Assembly: GCA_049347715.1 (NCBI GenBank) | Contig: CP186339.1 | Coordinates: 310,001-374,000 of the forward strand | Reading direction: 5' to 3' | Origin: Thalassotalea_B piscium_A | GTDB taxonomy: Bacteria; Pseudomonadota; Gammaproteobacteria; Enterobacterales; Alteromonadaceae | Length of the DNA: 64,000 nucleotides | Shown: piece after piece, positions 8,514 to 16,469 of the stretch | Numbering within the stretch: position 1 is the stretch's first letter | How the letters are laid out: each line of letters starts with the position of its first letter | Notes under the pieces: generated by a model | What the model was told of the DNA's origin: nothing | Databases searched by the model: none | Seen by the model: the letters and a program-made list of their open reading frames with translations, nothing else | Position numbers and translations under genes: made by a program

Positions 8514-9431
8514 GTGAATAAAGATTTTATGATTGAAGAAAAACACCCTAAGCCACATGATTATAACTATTTAGTTCGATTGGCTGCTTTTATGGCAACA
8601 GCCACTGCTTTAATACTATTAATTTTAAAGCTTTATGCTTGGTTTGCTACTGATGCAAGTGCCATGCTTGCTTCCGCCACCGATTCATTACTCGATGTTT
8701 TTGCGTCATTGATGAATGTGATTATTTTACGTTTTGCCCTCGCGCCACCAGATTCAGAGCATAAATTTGGCCATGGGAAAGCAGAAAGTTTAGCTGGATT
8801 GGTTCAGTCTGCTTTTGTTTTAGGCTCAGCACTACTGCTTATTGTAAATGGTGTTGATCGTATTATTACACCTAAAGCGATTGTGCAATCAGAAGTCGGG
8901 ATCATCATTAGCATTATTGCGATTGTAATGACCTTGCTACTCGTATTAGTACAGCGCTATGTAATAAAACATACCGCTTCTGTGGCGATTAGTGCTGATG
9001 CTTTGCATTATCAGTCGGACTTATTATTAAACTTTGGGGTACTTGTGGCCTTGTTTTTAAGCCAAGGTTATTGGTTAAGAGCTGACGGAGTATTTACAGT
9101 GTTAGTTGGTGCATACTTACTTTTGGGGGCTTCAAAAATAGTATGGTTAAGTGTTAATCATTTGATGGATCACGAACTTGAACAGGCCGACATTCTTAAA
9201 ATTAACCAAATCGTTGAAAAACATAAACAAGCTAAAGGATTACATGATTTACGTACTCGTCAGTCAGGTAATATTCGTTTTATTCAATTGCATTTAGAGC
9301 TTGATGATAGGTTGAGCTTACTTGAGGCACATAGAATTGGTGAAATGATAGAAGCGGAAATAGAAAGTGAGTTGTCTCCTTGTGAGGTGATTATTCACCA
9401 TGACCCTGTCACTATTAATGAAACCGTTTAA
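8514..9431 (+). CDS. fieF: Cation diffusion facilitator, FieF-type metal exporter
   Basis: An inner-membrane proton-coupled exporter for divalent cations (zinc, possibly ferrous iron or cadmium). The 305-residue product has six predicted helices and the metal-site signatures 'ASATDSLLDV' (TM2 Asp pair) and 'DALHYQSDLL' (TM5 His/Asp pair), plus the 'FGHGKAESL' loop; a C-terminal cytoplasmic domain (about 210-305) follows. Start is GTG 8514 or ATG 8529; neither has a strong ribosome-binding site. It overlaps the convergent hydrolase gene by 4 bp at its 3' end. Confidence 0.9.
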   Translation: MNKDFMIEEKHPKPHDYNYLVRLAAFMATATALILLILKLYAWFATDASAMLASATDSLLDVFASLMNVIILRFALAPPDSEHKFGHGKAESLAGLVQSAFVLGSALLLIVNGVDRIITPKAIVQSEVGIIISIIAIVMTLLLVLVQRYVIKHTASVAISADALHYQSDLLLNFGVLVALFLSQGYWLRADGVFTVLVGAYLLLGASKIVWLSVNHLMDHELEQADILKINQIVEKHKQAKGLHDLRTRQSGNIRFIQLHLELDDRLSLLEAHRIGEMIEAEIESELSPCEVIIHHDPVTINETV

Positions 9432-10489
9432 TGGTGCTGTTTTAGCCAGTTGAGGGTTTTGTTAAGTGCTTGTTGGCGATACGTGTCGTCTTCAAAGAAT
9501 AATTCATGATAGGCGCCATTAATTTTATAAGGTTTATGACTGCTGCATAATTGTGTATTACGTTGATATAAGGCATGACAAAAATCATCCTGAGTGGCGC
9601 TGTCTACGATACTGTCTTCACCTGCTTGTAAAATAAGCACGGGTGTTTTGATTTTATCAATATCGTTAAAAATATCTTTATTGGTTTGTAAGGCTTGGGA
9701 TAACCACTGAAAAGTCACGCCTCCAAGTTGTACATGCTGGTGCTGTTGATAACGTTTGATAAAGGTTTGATAGCGAGAGGGTGAGTGCGTGAGAATATTA
9801 TCGGCAAACTCTTTAGCTTTATAATCATTTTGACCTAAGAAGTACCATGGCTCACTTGATAAGACGTTATTTAAAAAAGCCCCAGAATGTATGAGATTTT
9901 TGGCTAGCCATAATGGTATTCCGCCACTGTTAATGGCAAACATAGGGGAAGATAATACTGCTGCCTTCACTAAGTTAGGATGTAACTGTAAAACCCTTGT
10001 GCCTATAGCACCCCCCATTGAATGAGCAAGGAGTAATGGTTTAGTACCGGGTAAGCAAGATGGATTAACATGCCCGGTTATAAAGGTGGCTAGATCATCT
10101 GCATAATCATCAAAGCGTTTTACATAGCCTTTATGGGGGTTAGTGGTCATCCGCTGGGATAAGCCTTGCCCACGATGATCTATAATGAAAATGTTGTAAC
10201 CGTGCTGATAAAGTTCGAAAGCCAGTTCTTGGTACTTAATATAACTTTCTACTCGACCGGGTGAGATGACTAAGCATTGGTGGTTCGTTTGATTAGTAAA
10301 TGTAGCAAAGTGTATCTTGATATTATCAATACCATTGAAGGTTGAGAAATTACCTTGCTGCCAAAATGTAGCTAACGCTTTAGAAGCGCTAGCAATTGGT
10401 AATTGTGAGTTTTGAGTCATTGCTAGGCTCGCCTGTATATTCCATAGCAGTATTATTATACAAAATATCTGTTTTAGTAGCACAAACAT
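9428..10489 (-). CDS. Exported alpha/beta hydrolase, monoglyceride lipase/PldB-like
   Basis: A serine hydrolase of the alpha/beta fold related to lysophospholipase L2 and monoacylglycerol lipases. From the ATG at 10489 the N-terminus is a hydrophobic signal segment ending near 'QASLA'. A TTG at 10522 would extend it and overlap the kinase gene. The sequence shows 'IIDHRGQGLSQR' after strand 4, the nucleophile elbow 'LLAHSMGGAIG', the acid segment 'LILQAGEDSIVD' and the terminal His in 'GAYHELFFE'. It follows cpxA by 16 bp on the same strand and is probably cotranscribed with the stress system. Substrate uncertain. Confidence 0.82.
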   Translation of the reverse strand: MFVLLKQIFCIIILLWNIQASLAMTQNSQLPIASASKALATFWQQGNFSTFNGIDNIKIHFATFTNQTNHQCLVISPGRVESYIKYQELAFELYQHGYNIFIIDHRGQGLSQRMTTNPHKGYVKRFDDYADDLATFITGHVNPSCLPGTKPLLLAHSMGGAIGTRVLQLHPNLVKAAVLSSPMFAINSGGIPLWLAKNLIHSGAFLNNVLSSEPWYFLGQNDYKAKEFADNILTHSPSRYQTFIKRYQQHQHVQLGGVTFQWLSQALQTNKDIFNDIDKIKTPVLILQAGEDSIVDSATQDDFCHALYQRNTQLCSSHKPYKINGAYHELFFEDDTYRQQALNKTLNWLKQHH

Positions 10490-10505
10490 AAATTTAATGA
10501 GTTTG

Positions 10506-11888
10506 TCATCGCGGCAGTTCAATTTCGACAGTTAAACCTATCGACGGATTGTTTTTAGCAAATATTTTACCATTATGCGCTAATATTGCTTGTTGTGCGA
10601 TAGCTAAACCAAGTCCAGTACCACCAGTAGTACGATCCCTAGCGTTTTCCACACGGTAAAAAGGTTGGAATAACCGATCAATAGACTCTTCAGGAACTCC
10701 CGGTCCGGTATCACTGAAAGCAATAGTTATTCTATCTTCATAGCATGACATAGTGACTTCAATTTTTGAGTTGGAATGACTATATTTGACAGCATTAGAA
10801 AGAATATTTGTGATGGCGCTAATGATGAGATTATTGTCCGCTTGGACGATACATTTTTCTGGCATCGTTGCATTTATAGTAATGGCTCTATCATTGGCTA
10901 CATACTGACAATCCGTGATAGATGAGGTTAGTAGGGCACAAAGATCACAAGACTGTAAAGTGAGATATTGAATGGTATTTTCCAAACGAGATAAAGATAA
11001 TACTTCAGCAATCATCTCATCTAATCGACTGACTTCAAGTTCACAACGCGCTAAATGAGTGGTTAATGCCTCTTTATTATCAATAGATTGGAGTGATAAA
11101 CCTATGGCCATTTGTAGGCGGGTCATTGGCGATCTTAATTCGTGGGAGACATCACCTAATAAACGTTGATGCGCTGTAATATTTTGCTCAAGCTTTTCTG
11201 CCATTTGGTTAAAGCTACGGCCGAGATCACCGAGTTCATCATTGCGTTTGGTTGTTTTTGTATCAACACGCGTTGTCAGTTGTCCATTACCTATTTTTGC
11301 TGCGGCTGACTTGATTTTGAGTAATGGATTACTCAGAGAACGCGCTAATAACCACGACAATAACATACTGACTATAATTGGGATCCCAATACGTGCCCAA
11401 GCAGGTAGCTGCAAAACATATGAGCGAAAATGCGGACTACCACTTGGGACGACAATATAAAGTTGGTATTGAGTGTTTTCAATGGTGGTATTTAACGGGC
11501 CTGTGATCCGCGCATTAGCAAACTGTATGGTCGACGGGTTATGAAAACTGTTTTTCTCAATATAAGGAATTAAAGGTGTTAAAAAAGGCTTTTTACTAGC
11601 ATAGACTTTATTGGTATCTATTGCTTTAATTAAAATTGCTTCGCCTTTAAAAGATGGGCTTTTAGCGACTAAGTTATTCAGAGTCAGTTTTCTGGATTTT
11701 TCGATGCGTTTTATGACACGTGAAAGCTTAGATATATCCTTTTTATGCAAAGGCATTAGAATACTTTCTTCAGCGAGTTGTGAAGAAATTACACGGGTTA
11801 GTACCATAGATAAAATAGCAAATAACCAAAAAGCAATGAACAGCTTAAAAGCAGTAGATGATAAAGATTTAGTGAGCCTTTTGAGCAT
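10506..11888 (-). CDS. cpxA: Sensor histidine kinase, CpxA-like
   Basis: An inner-membrane sensor kinase of 460 residues: TM1 (about 13-33), a periplasmic sensing region, TM2 (about 168-185), a HAMP linker, the HisKA dimerisation box 'GDVSHELRSPMTRLQ' with the phosphorylated His, and an ATPase domain with 'ISNAVKYS', 'DTGPGVPEES' and 'GTGLGLAI'. The RLLGDVSHELRSP stretch is typical of CpxA. The start codon overlaps the stop of the response regulator gene (TAATG), and a CpxP-like gene is divergent upstream, the arrangement known from E. coli. The sensed signal is presumably envelope protein misfolding (inference from family and context). Confidence 0.88.
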   Translation of the reverse strand: MLKRLTKSLSSTAFKLFIAFWLFAILSMVLTRVISSQLAEESILMPLHKKDISKLSRVIKRIEKSRKLTLNNLVAKSPSFKGEAILIKAIDTNKVYASKKPFLTPLIPYIEKNSFHNPSTIQFANARITGPLNTTIENTQYQLYIVVPSGSPHFRSYVLQLPAWARIGIPIIVSMLLSWLLARSLSNPLLKIKSAAAKIGNGQLTTRVDTKTTKRNDELGDLGRSFNQMAEKLEQNITAHQRLLGDVSHELRSPMTRLQMAIGLSLQSIDNKEALTTHLARCELEVSRLDEMIAEVLSLSRLENTIQYLTLQSCDLCALLTSSITDCQYVANDRAITINATMPEKCIVQADNNLIISAITNILSNAVKYSHSNSKIEVTMSCYEDRITIAFSDTGPGVPEESIDRLFQPFYRVENARDRTTGGTGLGLAIAQQAILAHNGKIFAKNNPSIGLTVEIELPR

Positions 11889-12589
11889 TAAGATGGCTCT
11901 CCTGATAAAAAGAGATAACCGGCACCACGTATTGTTTTTAATTTTTCATGGCTGGTATTGGTTTGTAGTTTCCGGCGAATATTACTAACGTGCATATCAA
12001 TACTACGGTCAAATGCGCTGAGTCGTCGGTTGAGTACTTGCTCTGATATTTGCTCTTTACTGACAATTTTTCCGTGCTGATTCATAAGTAATTCAAGGAT
12101 TTGATATTCAGTACCTGTTAATTCCACTTTATGTTCATGGCAATATACTTCCCGGGTAGCATTGTCGAGAAGCACATGGTTGATTTCTAATTTATTGGTG
12201 CTTTTTTTACTATTTTGAACAATCTCAATACGACGTAATATCGCGTTGATTCTTGCTAATAGTTCTTTATGTTGAAACGGCTTAGCTAGATAGTCGTCAG
12301 CACCGAGTTCTAAGCCAAGAATACGATCAGCATCATCACCTTTTGCAGTTAACATCAGTATCGGGGTTTGATGTTTTCCCCCTAAAGCTTTTAATAATTC
12401 AAATCCGTTTAAGCCGGGCATCATGACATCAAGTAGTATCAGCGAAAAACTATTGTCGTAAGCACGCGCTAAGCCTGAAATACCATCATAACAACACTCA
12501 ACAGCAAACCCTTCAAAAGTTAAATATTCAACTAAGAGTTCGGCGAGTTCTTTATCATCATCAATAATTAATATTTTATTTTTTGTCAT
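11888..12589 (-). CDS. cpxR: Response regulator, CpxR-like (OmpR family)
   Basis: A DNA-binding response regulator of 233 residues from the ATG at 12589, which puts 'KILIIDDDKELAELL' at the N-terminus. The frame remains open to 12691 but that stretch has no family similarity and would run across the promoter region. The receiver domain has the acidic pair DDD, phospho-acceptor Asp in 'LILLDVMMPG' and Lys in 'YLAKPF'. The C-terminal winged helix has 'LTGTEYQILELLMNQHGKIVS' type sequence and 'RSIDMHVSNIRRKL'. Pairs with the kinase downstream; likely autoregulated through the half sites at 12642-12679. Confidence 0.92.
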   Translation of the reverse strand: MTKNKILIIDDDKELAELLVEYLTFEGFAVECCYDGISGLARAYDNSFSLILLDVMMPGLNGFELLKALGGKHQTPILMLTAKGDDADRILGLELGADDYLAKPFQHKELLARINAILRRIEIVQNSKKSTNKLEINHVLLDNATREVYCHEHKVELTGTEYQILELLMNQHGKIVSKEQISEQVLNRRLSAFDRSIDMHVSNIRRKLQTNTSHEKLKTIRGAGYLFLSGEPS

Positions 12590-12641
12590 ATTCAAGAGTA
12601 TAGCTTTGGTTGATGTGTTCATCATATACCAACAATAATGG

Positions 12642-12679
12642 CTTACACTACTCTTTACATAACCTTTACATTCGTTTGC
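12642..12679. promoter_or_regulatory. Ladder of CpxR-like half sites between cpxR and cpxP
   Basis: The 147-bp divergent region holds CTTAC (12642-12646), TTTAC (12654-12658), TTTAC (12665-12669) and TTTGC (12675-12679), spaced 12, 11 and 10 bp start to start. Read on the minus strand the middle pair is GTAAA-N6-GTAAA, which fits the published CpxR recognition pattern of two direct GTAAA repeats with a spacer of 4-8. The position, between a CpxR-like gene and its CpxP-like neighbour, supports a shared operator. No footprint evidence, so this is motif plus context. Confidence 0.65.
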
Positions 12680-12736
12680 GTTTCTTTGCATTGTAATTGC
12701 TATGATTAACTCGAATCAATTAAAGAGGACTTTCAA

Positions 12737-13210
12737 ATGAAACCAATTATATCAAGTATTGTTACTGTCGTTGTTTTTACATTATCTGTATCAAGTATGA
12801 GCTTTTCTAACGCAGCAAATGCTCATGATGGGCTGAATGAAAAAGGTCATCACATGGCTAAGAAAGATCATCGCCAGTTTAAACGTATGGCTAAATATTT
12901 AGAGTTAACAGATGAACAAAAACAAGAATTTAAAACATTAAAAGAGCAAGCTAAAGAAGCGAGAAACTCTCTTAAAGATAATATGAAAAGCTATAAAGCA
13001 CAAGTAAAAGTATTGATGGAAGCAGATGTATTCGATGAAGTTGCATTCAAACAATTACATACCTCATATCAAGATACTTTTGCTGAAGCAGCAATGTTAA
13101 GAGCCAAAAATAAACATCAAATGATGCAACTCTTAACGCCGGAACAGAAAGAAAAAGCGAAAAAAATGAAAGAAAAAAGAGGTAAAAAAGGTAAATCTAA
13201 GAGATCTTAA
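12737..13210 (+). CDS. cpxP: Periplasmic CpxP/Spy family chaperone-like protein
   Basis: A small secreted helical protein of 157 residues. The signal peptide runs to about residue 29 (ending 'NAANA'). The mature part contains two LTxxQ-type motifs, 'LELTDEQKQEF' and 'LLTPEQKEKAKKM', the hallmark of the CpxP/Spy family, and a strongly basic C-terminus ('KRGKKGKSKRS'). CpxP-type proteins act as periplasmic chaperones and as negative feedback on CpxA. Divergent from cpxR with candidate CpxR sites in between and a ribosome-binding site (AGAGGA) 12 bases ahead of ATG. Confidence 0.87.
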   Translation: MKPIISSIVTVVVFTLSVSSMSFSNAANAHDGLNEKGHHMAKKDHRQFKRMAKYLELTDEQKQEFKTLKEQAKEARNSLKDNMKSYKAQVKVLMEADVFDEVAFKQLHTSYQDTFAEAAMLRAKNKHQMMQLLTPEQKEKAKKMKEKRGKKGKSKRS

Positions 13211-13231
13211 GATTAAATCATCATGATACTG

Positions 13232-13266
13232 GGTGAAAGGGTTAGCAATACACTAACGCTTTCACC
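13232..13266. terminator. Bidirectional hairpin between cpxP and the M56 gene
   Basis: Arms 13232-13245 and 13253-13266 pair (GGTGAAAG/CTTTCACC and GTTAG/CTAAC with one G-G mismatch) around a 7-base loop. On the plus strand it is followed by TAATTTTTAA. It sits between two convergent genes, overlapping the stop of the minus-strand one by a base. Confidence 0.65.
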
Positions 13267-15203
13267 TAATTTTTAATTAAACTAAAAGAAAAAATCTTCG
13301 CCATTTGGCTTTTTATTGGCTTATCGTTCATTTTAGCGGGAATAAATCGCCACTTATTCATTGCTGTACGAATAGCATTTCGAAAGTAATTTACTTTATT
13401 TCTGTCTTCAAATTCAATATCTGAAACACGACCATCTTTATTAATCACAAATTTAACCAGTACATCTATTTCAATGCCTTTACGTTTGGCTACAGAAGGA
13501 TATCTTGGTTCCACTGAAGAAATAATTTTAGCGGAAACACTTTGCGTTACTTTATGCTGATTTAGTTCTTGGCTGTGATTGCTCGTTTTTGCAGGCGGTA
13601 AAATTTGTTTGTAAGCATTAGAAAACTCCGCTAGCCCCATAGTTGATGGCAAAGGCTCATCTGATAAAGACGCCACTTGATTGGCATAGGGATTTTTAAA
13701 CTGCGATTGTGCTTGTTGAGAGTCAGTGCGTTCAAAGGCAAGATCTGAAATAGATTTTTCAGGCTCAGGTCTTACTTCGTTACTTGTTTCGACAATTTTA
13801 TTATGTGCTTGGCTTTTAGCTGCAGTATTGAGTGCGACTACATGATTTAATTCAAGTGGATTCTCTTTACTCTCACTCATGACGTGATCAGTATGACTGA
13901 TGGTTATTTTTTCTTGCTGCTTAGGCTTGTCAATAACAGGTAGTTGTTTTTGAATAATAGGACTTTTCTTCACATTGACAAGCTTAGGTTGTTCCCTTTT
14001 TGTCAAAATATCCTCATTAACCTCAACTATTTTAGGTGTAACAACGTTTTGTTGTACCAATTGTTGCGCTAAAGTGTTTTCTGGCAATTCTTGCTCGTTG
14101 ATGTTCACTCTATGTTGAATCAACTCTCCCGCCGATTGCATTAATGAAATACGTCCTGACCCCCAATCTATAATACTATTATCAACAAAGGGTTTGGCAA
14201 ACACGCTTAAAATTGCAAATAAAATGACAATAGAAGCGAGTAGCTTGCCAGAATCATTTTCTGCGGTACATGTATGTTCTTGATCAACTAAGCGAACAAC
14301 GCGTTGCTTTAAGTCACCACCTGAAGCGGCCATTGCCATTGCAGGGATAGTACTGTGTCTGTGTTTATGACATAGACTTGCGGTGTCTGCTAGGGTGTGG
14401 GCATACGCGATGGCATTGCCGCAGTGTTTAACGGCAATATCATCGCTACAATACTCGCGCTCGAAGCGCATTTGCTTAGATATCCAACGAACACCTGGAT
14501 GAAAAAATAATAATATTTCAACTAAGGTTTGTAAAAAATTCACTAGGTAATCATGACGTCTAATATGTGCTAGTTCGTGCAAAATTAGCATTTCTAACTG
14601 AGCTGAAGACAGTCCTGACATCATGGCGGCAGGTAATAAAACTACAGGTTTTAGCCAACCTATTGCCATAGGCACTTCAGTTTTTAATGATATTAATAAC
14701 TGAGGTTTACGCCATAAATTAAATGGTTTAACAAGTTCATCAAAACGTGATTGCAGCGAGTCATTGACCGCGATAGTCGCAGTATTTGAAAGGTGTCCAA
14801 CTTGTTTTAAGACAAATATTAGCTTTATAGATGAAATTAAAACAGTCAACACCCAAGCAAGTGATAAAAAAGGTAGGCTATCAATAAGAATCTGATACCA
14901 ATCAGAATTGATAACTGTACTCGCTTGTCCTGAATCAAGAGGCGCGATTGCGCTTAACCCTTGTTCACCTATCTTTAAGTAATAATCAGGGGTATAAATA
15001 ATACTAAAGGTTACTACGGGTAAAATTAGGCAGGTTAACAATGCTGTAGTGGACCAAAAATACCGTAATTGGGGCTTTTTGTAGGACGTACTAGCAAGTA
15101 AACACTTTAATACCAACGCAACTAAACAACCCTGCCACAAAAAGTGTAGCAAGGTAATTGCAAGGCTATAAAGTATTGGACTGTCTAATAAGTTCTCAGG
15201 CAT
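13266..15203 (-). CDS. M56 (BlaR1/MecR1-type) membrane metallopeptidase with C-terminal TonB domain
   Basis: A 645-residue protein: N-terminal membrane helices (about 10-35, 48-70, 108-132), a cytoplasmic zinc peptidase domain with 'HELAHIRRHDYL' (HExxH at 209-213) and 'REYCSDDIAV', a further helix near 320-335, then a long Gln/Lys/Pro-rich periplasmic stretch and a TonB-type C-terminal domain (about 560-645, 'RYPSVAKRKGIEIDV' and 'KWRFIPAKMNDKPI'). M56 proteins sense an envelope signal and cleave a cognate BlaI repressor. There is no penicillin-binding sensor domain, so this is not a classical beta-lactam sensor. Lies 14 bp downstream of the blaI-like gene. Confidence 0.88.
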   Translation of the reverse strand: MPENLLDSPILYSLAITLLHFLWQGCLVALVLKCLLASTSYKKPQLRYFWSTTALLTCLILPVVTFSIIYTPDYYLKIGEQGLSAIAPLDSGQASTVINSDWYQILIDSLPFLSLAWVLTVLISSIKLIFVLKQVGHLSNTATIAVNDSLQSRFDELVKPFNLWRKPQLLISLKTEVPMAIGWLKPVVLLPAAMMSGLSSAQLEMLILHELAHIRRHDYLVNFLQTLVEILLFFHPGVRWISKQMRFEREYCSDDIAVKHCGNAIAYAHTLADTASLCHKHRHSTIPAMAMAASGGDLKQRVVRLVDQEHTCTAENDSGKLLASIVILFAILSVFAKPFVDNSIIDWGSGRISLMQSAGELIQHRVNINEQELPENTLAQQLVQQNVVTPKIVEVNEDILTKREQPKLVNVKKSPIIQKQLPVIDKPKQQEKITISHTDHVMSESKENPLELNHVVALNTAAKSQAHNKIVETSNEVRPEPEKSISDLAFERTDSQQAQSQFKNPYANQVASLSDEPLPSTMGLAEFSNAYKQILPPAKTSNHSQELNQHKVTQSVSAKIISSVEPRYPSVAKRKGIEIDVLVKFVINKDGRVSDIEFEDRNKVNYFRNAIRTAMNKWRFIPAKMNDKPIKSQMAKIFSFSLIKN

Positions 15204-15217
15204 ATATGCAACGTTAT

Positions 15218-15604
15218 TTAATCTTCTTGATCAAGTTTATTTAATAATTGACGAATATCGGCAATCTCTTCTTTACTTGTTGATTCGTCTAATGCTCGCA
15301 TAACCAATTTGGATGTTGAACCACCAAAGGCTTTACTGGCAAGATCTTTCAATAATGATGATTGTGTAAATCTTTCGCTATTTGCTGGAGCATAAACATG
15401 TGCGCGATTACTCTCATCGCGAATAACCAGTGTTTTTTCGTGCATTATTTGTAATATTTTCAATACAGTAGTGTACCCTGTTGTTTGGGTGGCACTAATT
15501 GCATCATGTACTTGTCTGACTGTGGCAGGACCTATTTTCCATAAGACATTAAGCAGCGAAAGTTCTGCTTCTGTCGGCCTGATACGTTCATTATCTCGAG
15601 CCAT
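15218..15604 (-). CDS. BlaI/MecI/CopY family transcriptional repressor
   Basis: A 128-residue winged-helix repressor. The N-terminal part 'PTEAELSLLNVLWKIGPATV' and 'TGYTTVLKILQIMHEKTLV' are signature segments of the BlaI family, and the C-terminal third is the dimerisation region that M56 peptidases cleave in known pairs. The downstream gene encodes such a peptidase, so the two likely form a signal-responsive regulatory couple. A perfect 7-bp inverted repeat lies 55 bp upstream of its start and is a candidate autoregulatory operator. Target genes outside the pair are not apparent. Confidence 0.9.
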   Translation of the reverse strand: MARDNERIRPTEAELSLLNVLWKIGPATVRQVHDAISATQTTGYTTVLKILQIMHEKTLVIRDESNRAHVYAPANSERFTQSSLLKDLASKAFGGSTSKLVMRALDESTSKEEIADIRQLLNKLDQED

Positions 15605-15658
15605 CGAAATTCCTTAATATGCAATAAAAATTCAATATAGTTGATACTTTTTTCATGT

Positions 15659-15678
15659 TATACGAATATAATCGTATA
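15659..15678. promoter_or_regulatory. Candidate BlaI-type operator palindrome
   Basis: TATACGA (15659-15665) and TCGTATA (15672-15678) form a perfect inverted repeat around a 6-base AT spacer in the 131-bp gap upstream of the blaI-like gene. BlaI-family repressors bind dyads of this size near their own promoters. Assignment is by position and symmetry only. Confidence 0.5.
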
Positions 15679-15735
15679 CTGCGGTGAATAAATGAGCAAC
15701 TTTTATTTTTAAAAATTCAAATCCAAATAAGATTG

Positions 15736-16467
15736 TTATCCCATAGATTCGATTAATTCTCTTGTTCGACGGGGGAAATTGGTAAAAATAGCATCAACAT
15801 TATACGAGATACATTTTTTAATATCTTCAACGCTATCAATAGTAAATACCCAACATGATAAACCCCGCTGATGAATATCACTAACTAATTTTTGATTTAA
15901 ACATTTTATGTCTGGATTAACACCTGCTAATGACATTTTTTCAGTAGAAACGGCTAAGTCTAATGCACTTTGTGTAATTAATGCGGCGAAATTAGCATGA
16001 GGTAACTGTTGTTGTCCTAACTGAATTAATTGATGATTAAAAGACGAAATATATAATTGTGTCCAAGTGATCTGTTGTTGGGTTACAGCCTCAATTAATA
16101 GTTGCTGTAGTTTATGTATTATCGTCACTAGCTGTATTTGGCTATCTGCATCTACTTTTAGCTCAATATTGAGAAATATTGAGCTAGGTATAAGCGCGAT
16201 AACTTGTTCTAGGGTAATAATATACTGCTCATGCCCAATAGAGGTTGTTAATAAGGTTGCTAACGGATAATTATTGATATTACCTGTTTTTCCGGTTAAT
16301 CGTTTTAATGAATAGTCGTGAAAAACAATAAATTTACCGCTGTCTTGATGATACTGAACGTCAATTTCAATACCATGAGCTCCTTGTTCCAACGCTTTTT
16401 TACATGCTAGTAGTGAGTTTTCAGGATATTCACCACTCGCACCTCTGTGAGCAATCACTAGCATCAA
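15736..16467 (-). CDS. Glycerophosphodiester phosphodiesterase
   Basis: A 243-residue cytosolic GDPD-family enzyme (UgpQ-like, no signal peptide) that hydrolyses glycerophosphodiesters to glycerol 3-phosphate and an alcohol. It has 'IAHRGASGEYPENS' (His7-Arg8), 'GIEIDVQYHQ' with the metal-binding Glu/Asp, and 'FHDYSLKRLTG' with the second catalytic His. The C-terminal 'CWVFTIDSVEDI' and 'AIFTNFPRR' are also family features. Only 2 bp separate it from the stop of psd, so a shared transcript and a role in phospholipid turnover are likely. Confidence 0.9.
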   Translation of the reverse strand: MMLVIAHRGASGEYPENSLLACKKALEQGAHGIEIDVQYHQDSGKFIVFHDYSLKRLTGKTGNINNYPLATLLTTSIGHEQYIITLEQVIALIPSSIFLNIELKVDADSQIQLVTIIHKLQQLLIEAVTQQQITWTQLYISSFNHQLIQLGQQQLPHANFAALITQSALDLAVSTEKMSLAGVNPDIKCLNQKLVSDIHQRGLSCWVFTIDSVEDIKKCISYNVDAIFTNFPRRTRELIESMG

Positions 16468-16469
16468 AA

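Noticed and set aside
11888..12691. N-terminally extended CpxR from 12691
   Set aside because: The extra 34 residues show no family similarity, and the extension covers the likely promoter and CpxR sites.
13266..15203. True BlaR1 beta-lactam receptor
   Set aside because: No penicillin-binding sensor domain; the C-terminus is TonB-like and no beta-lactamase gene is near.
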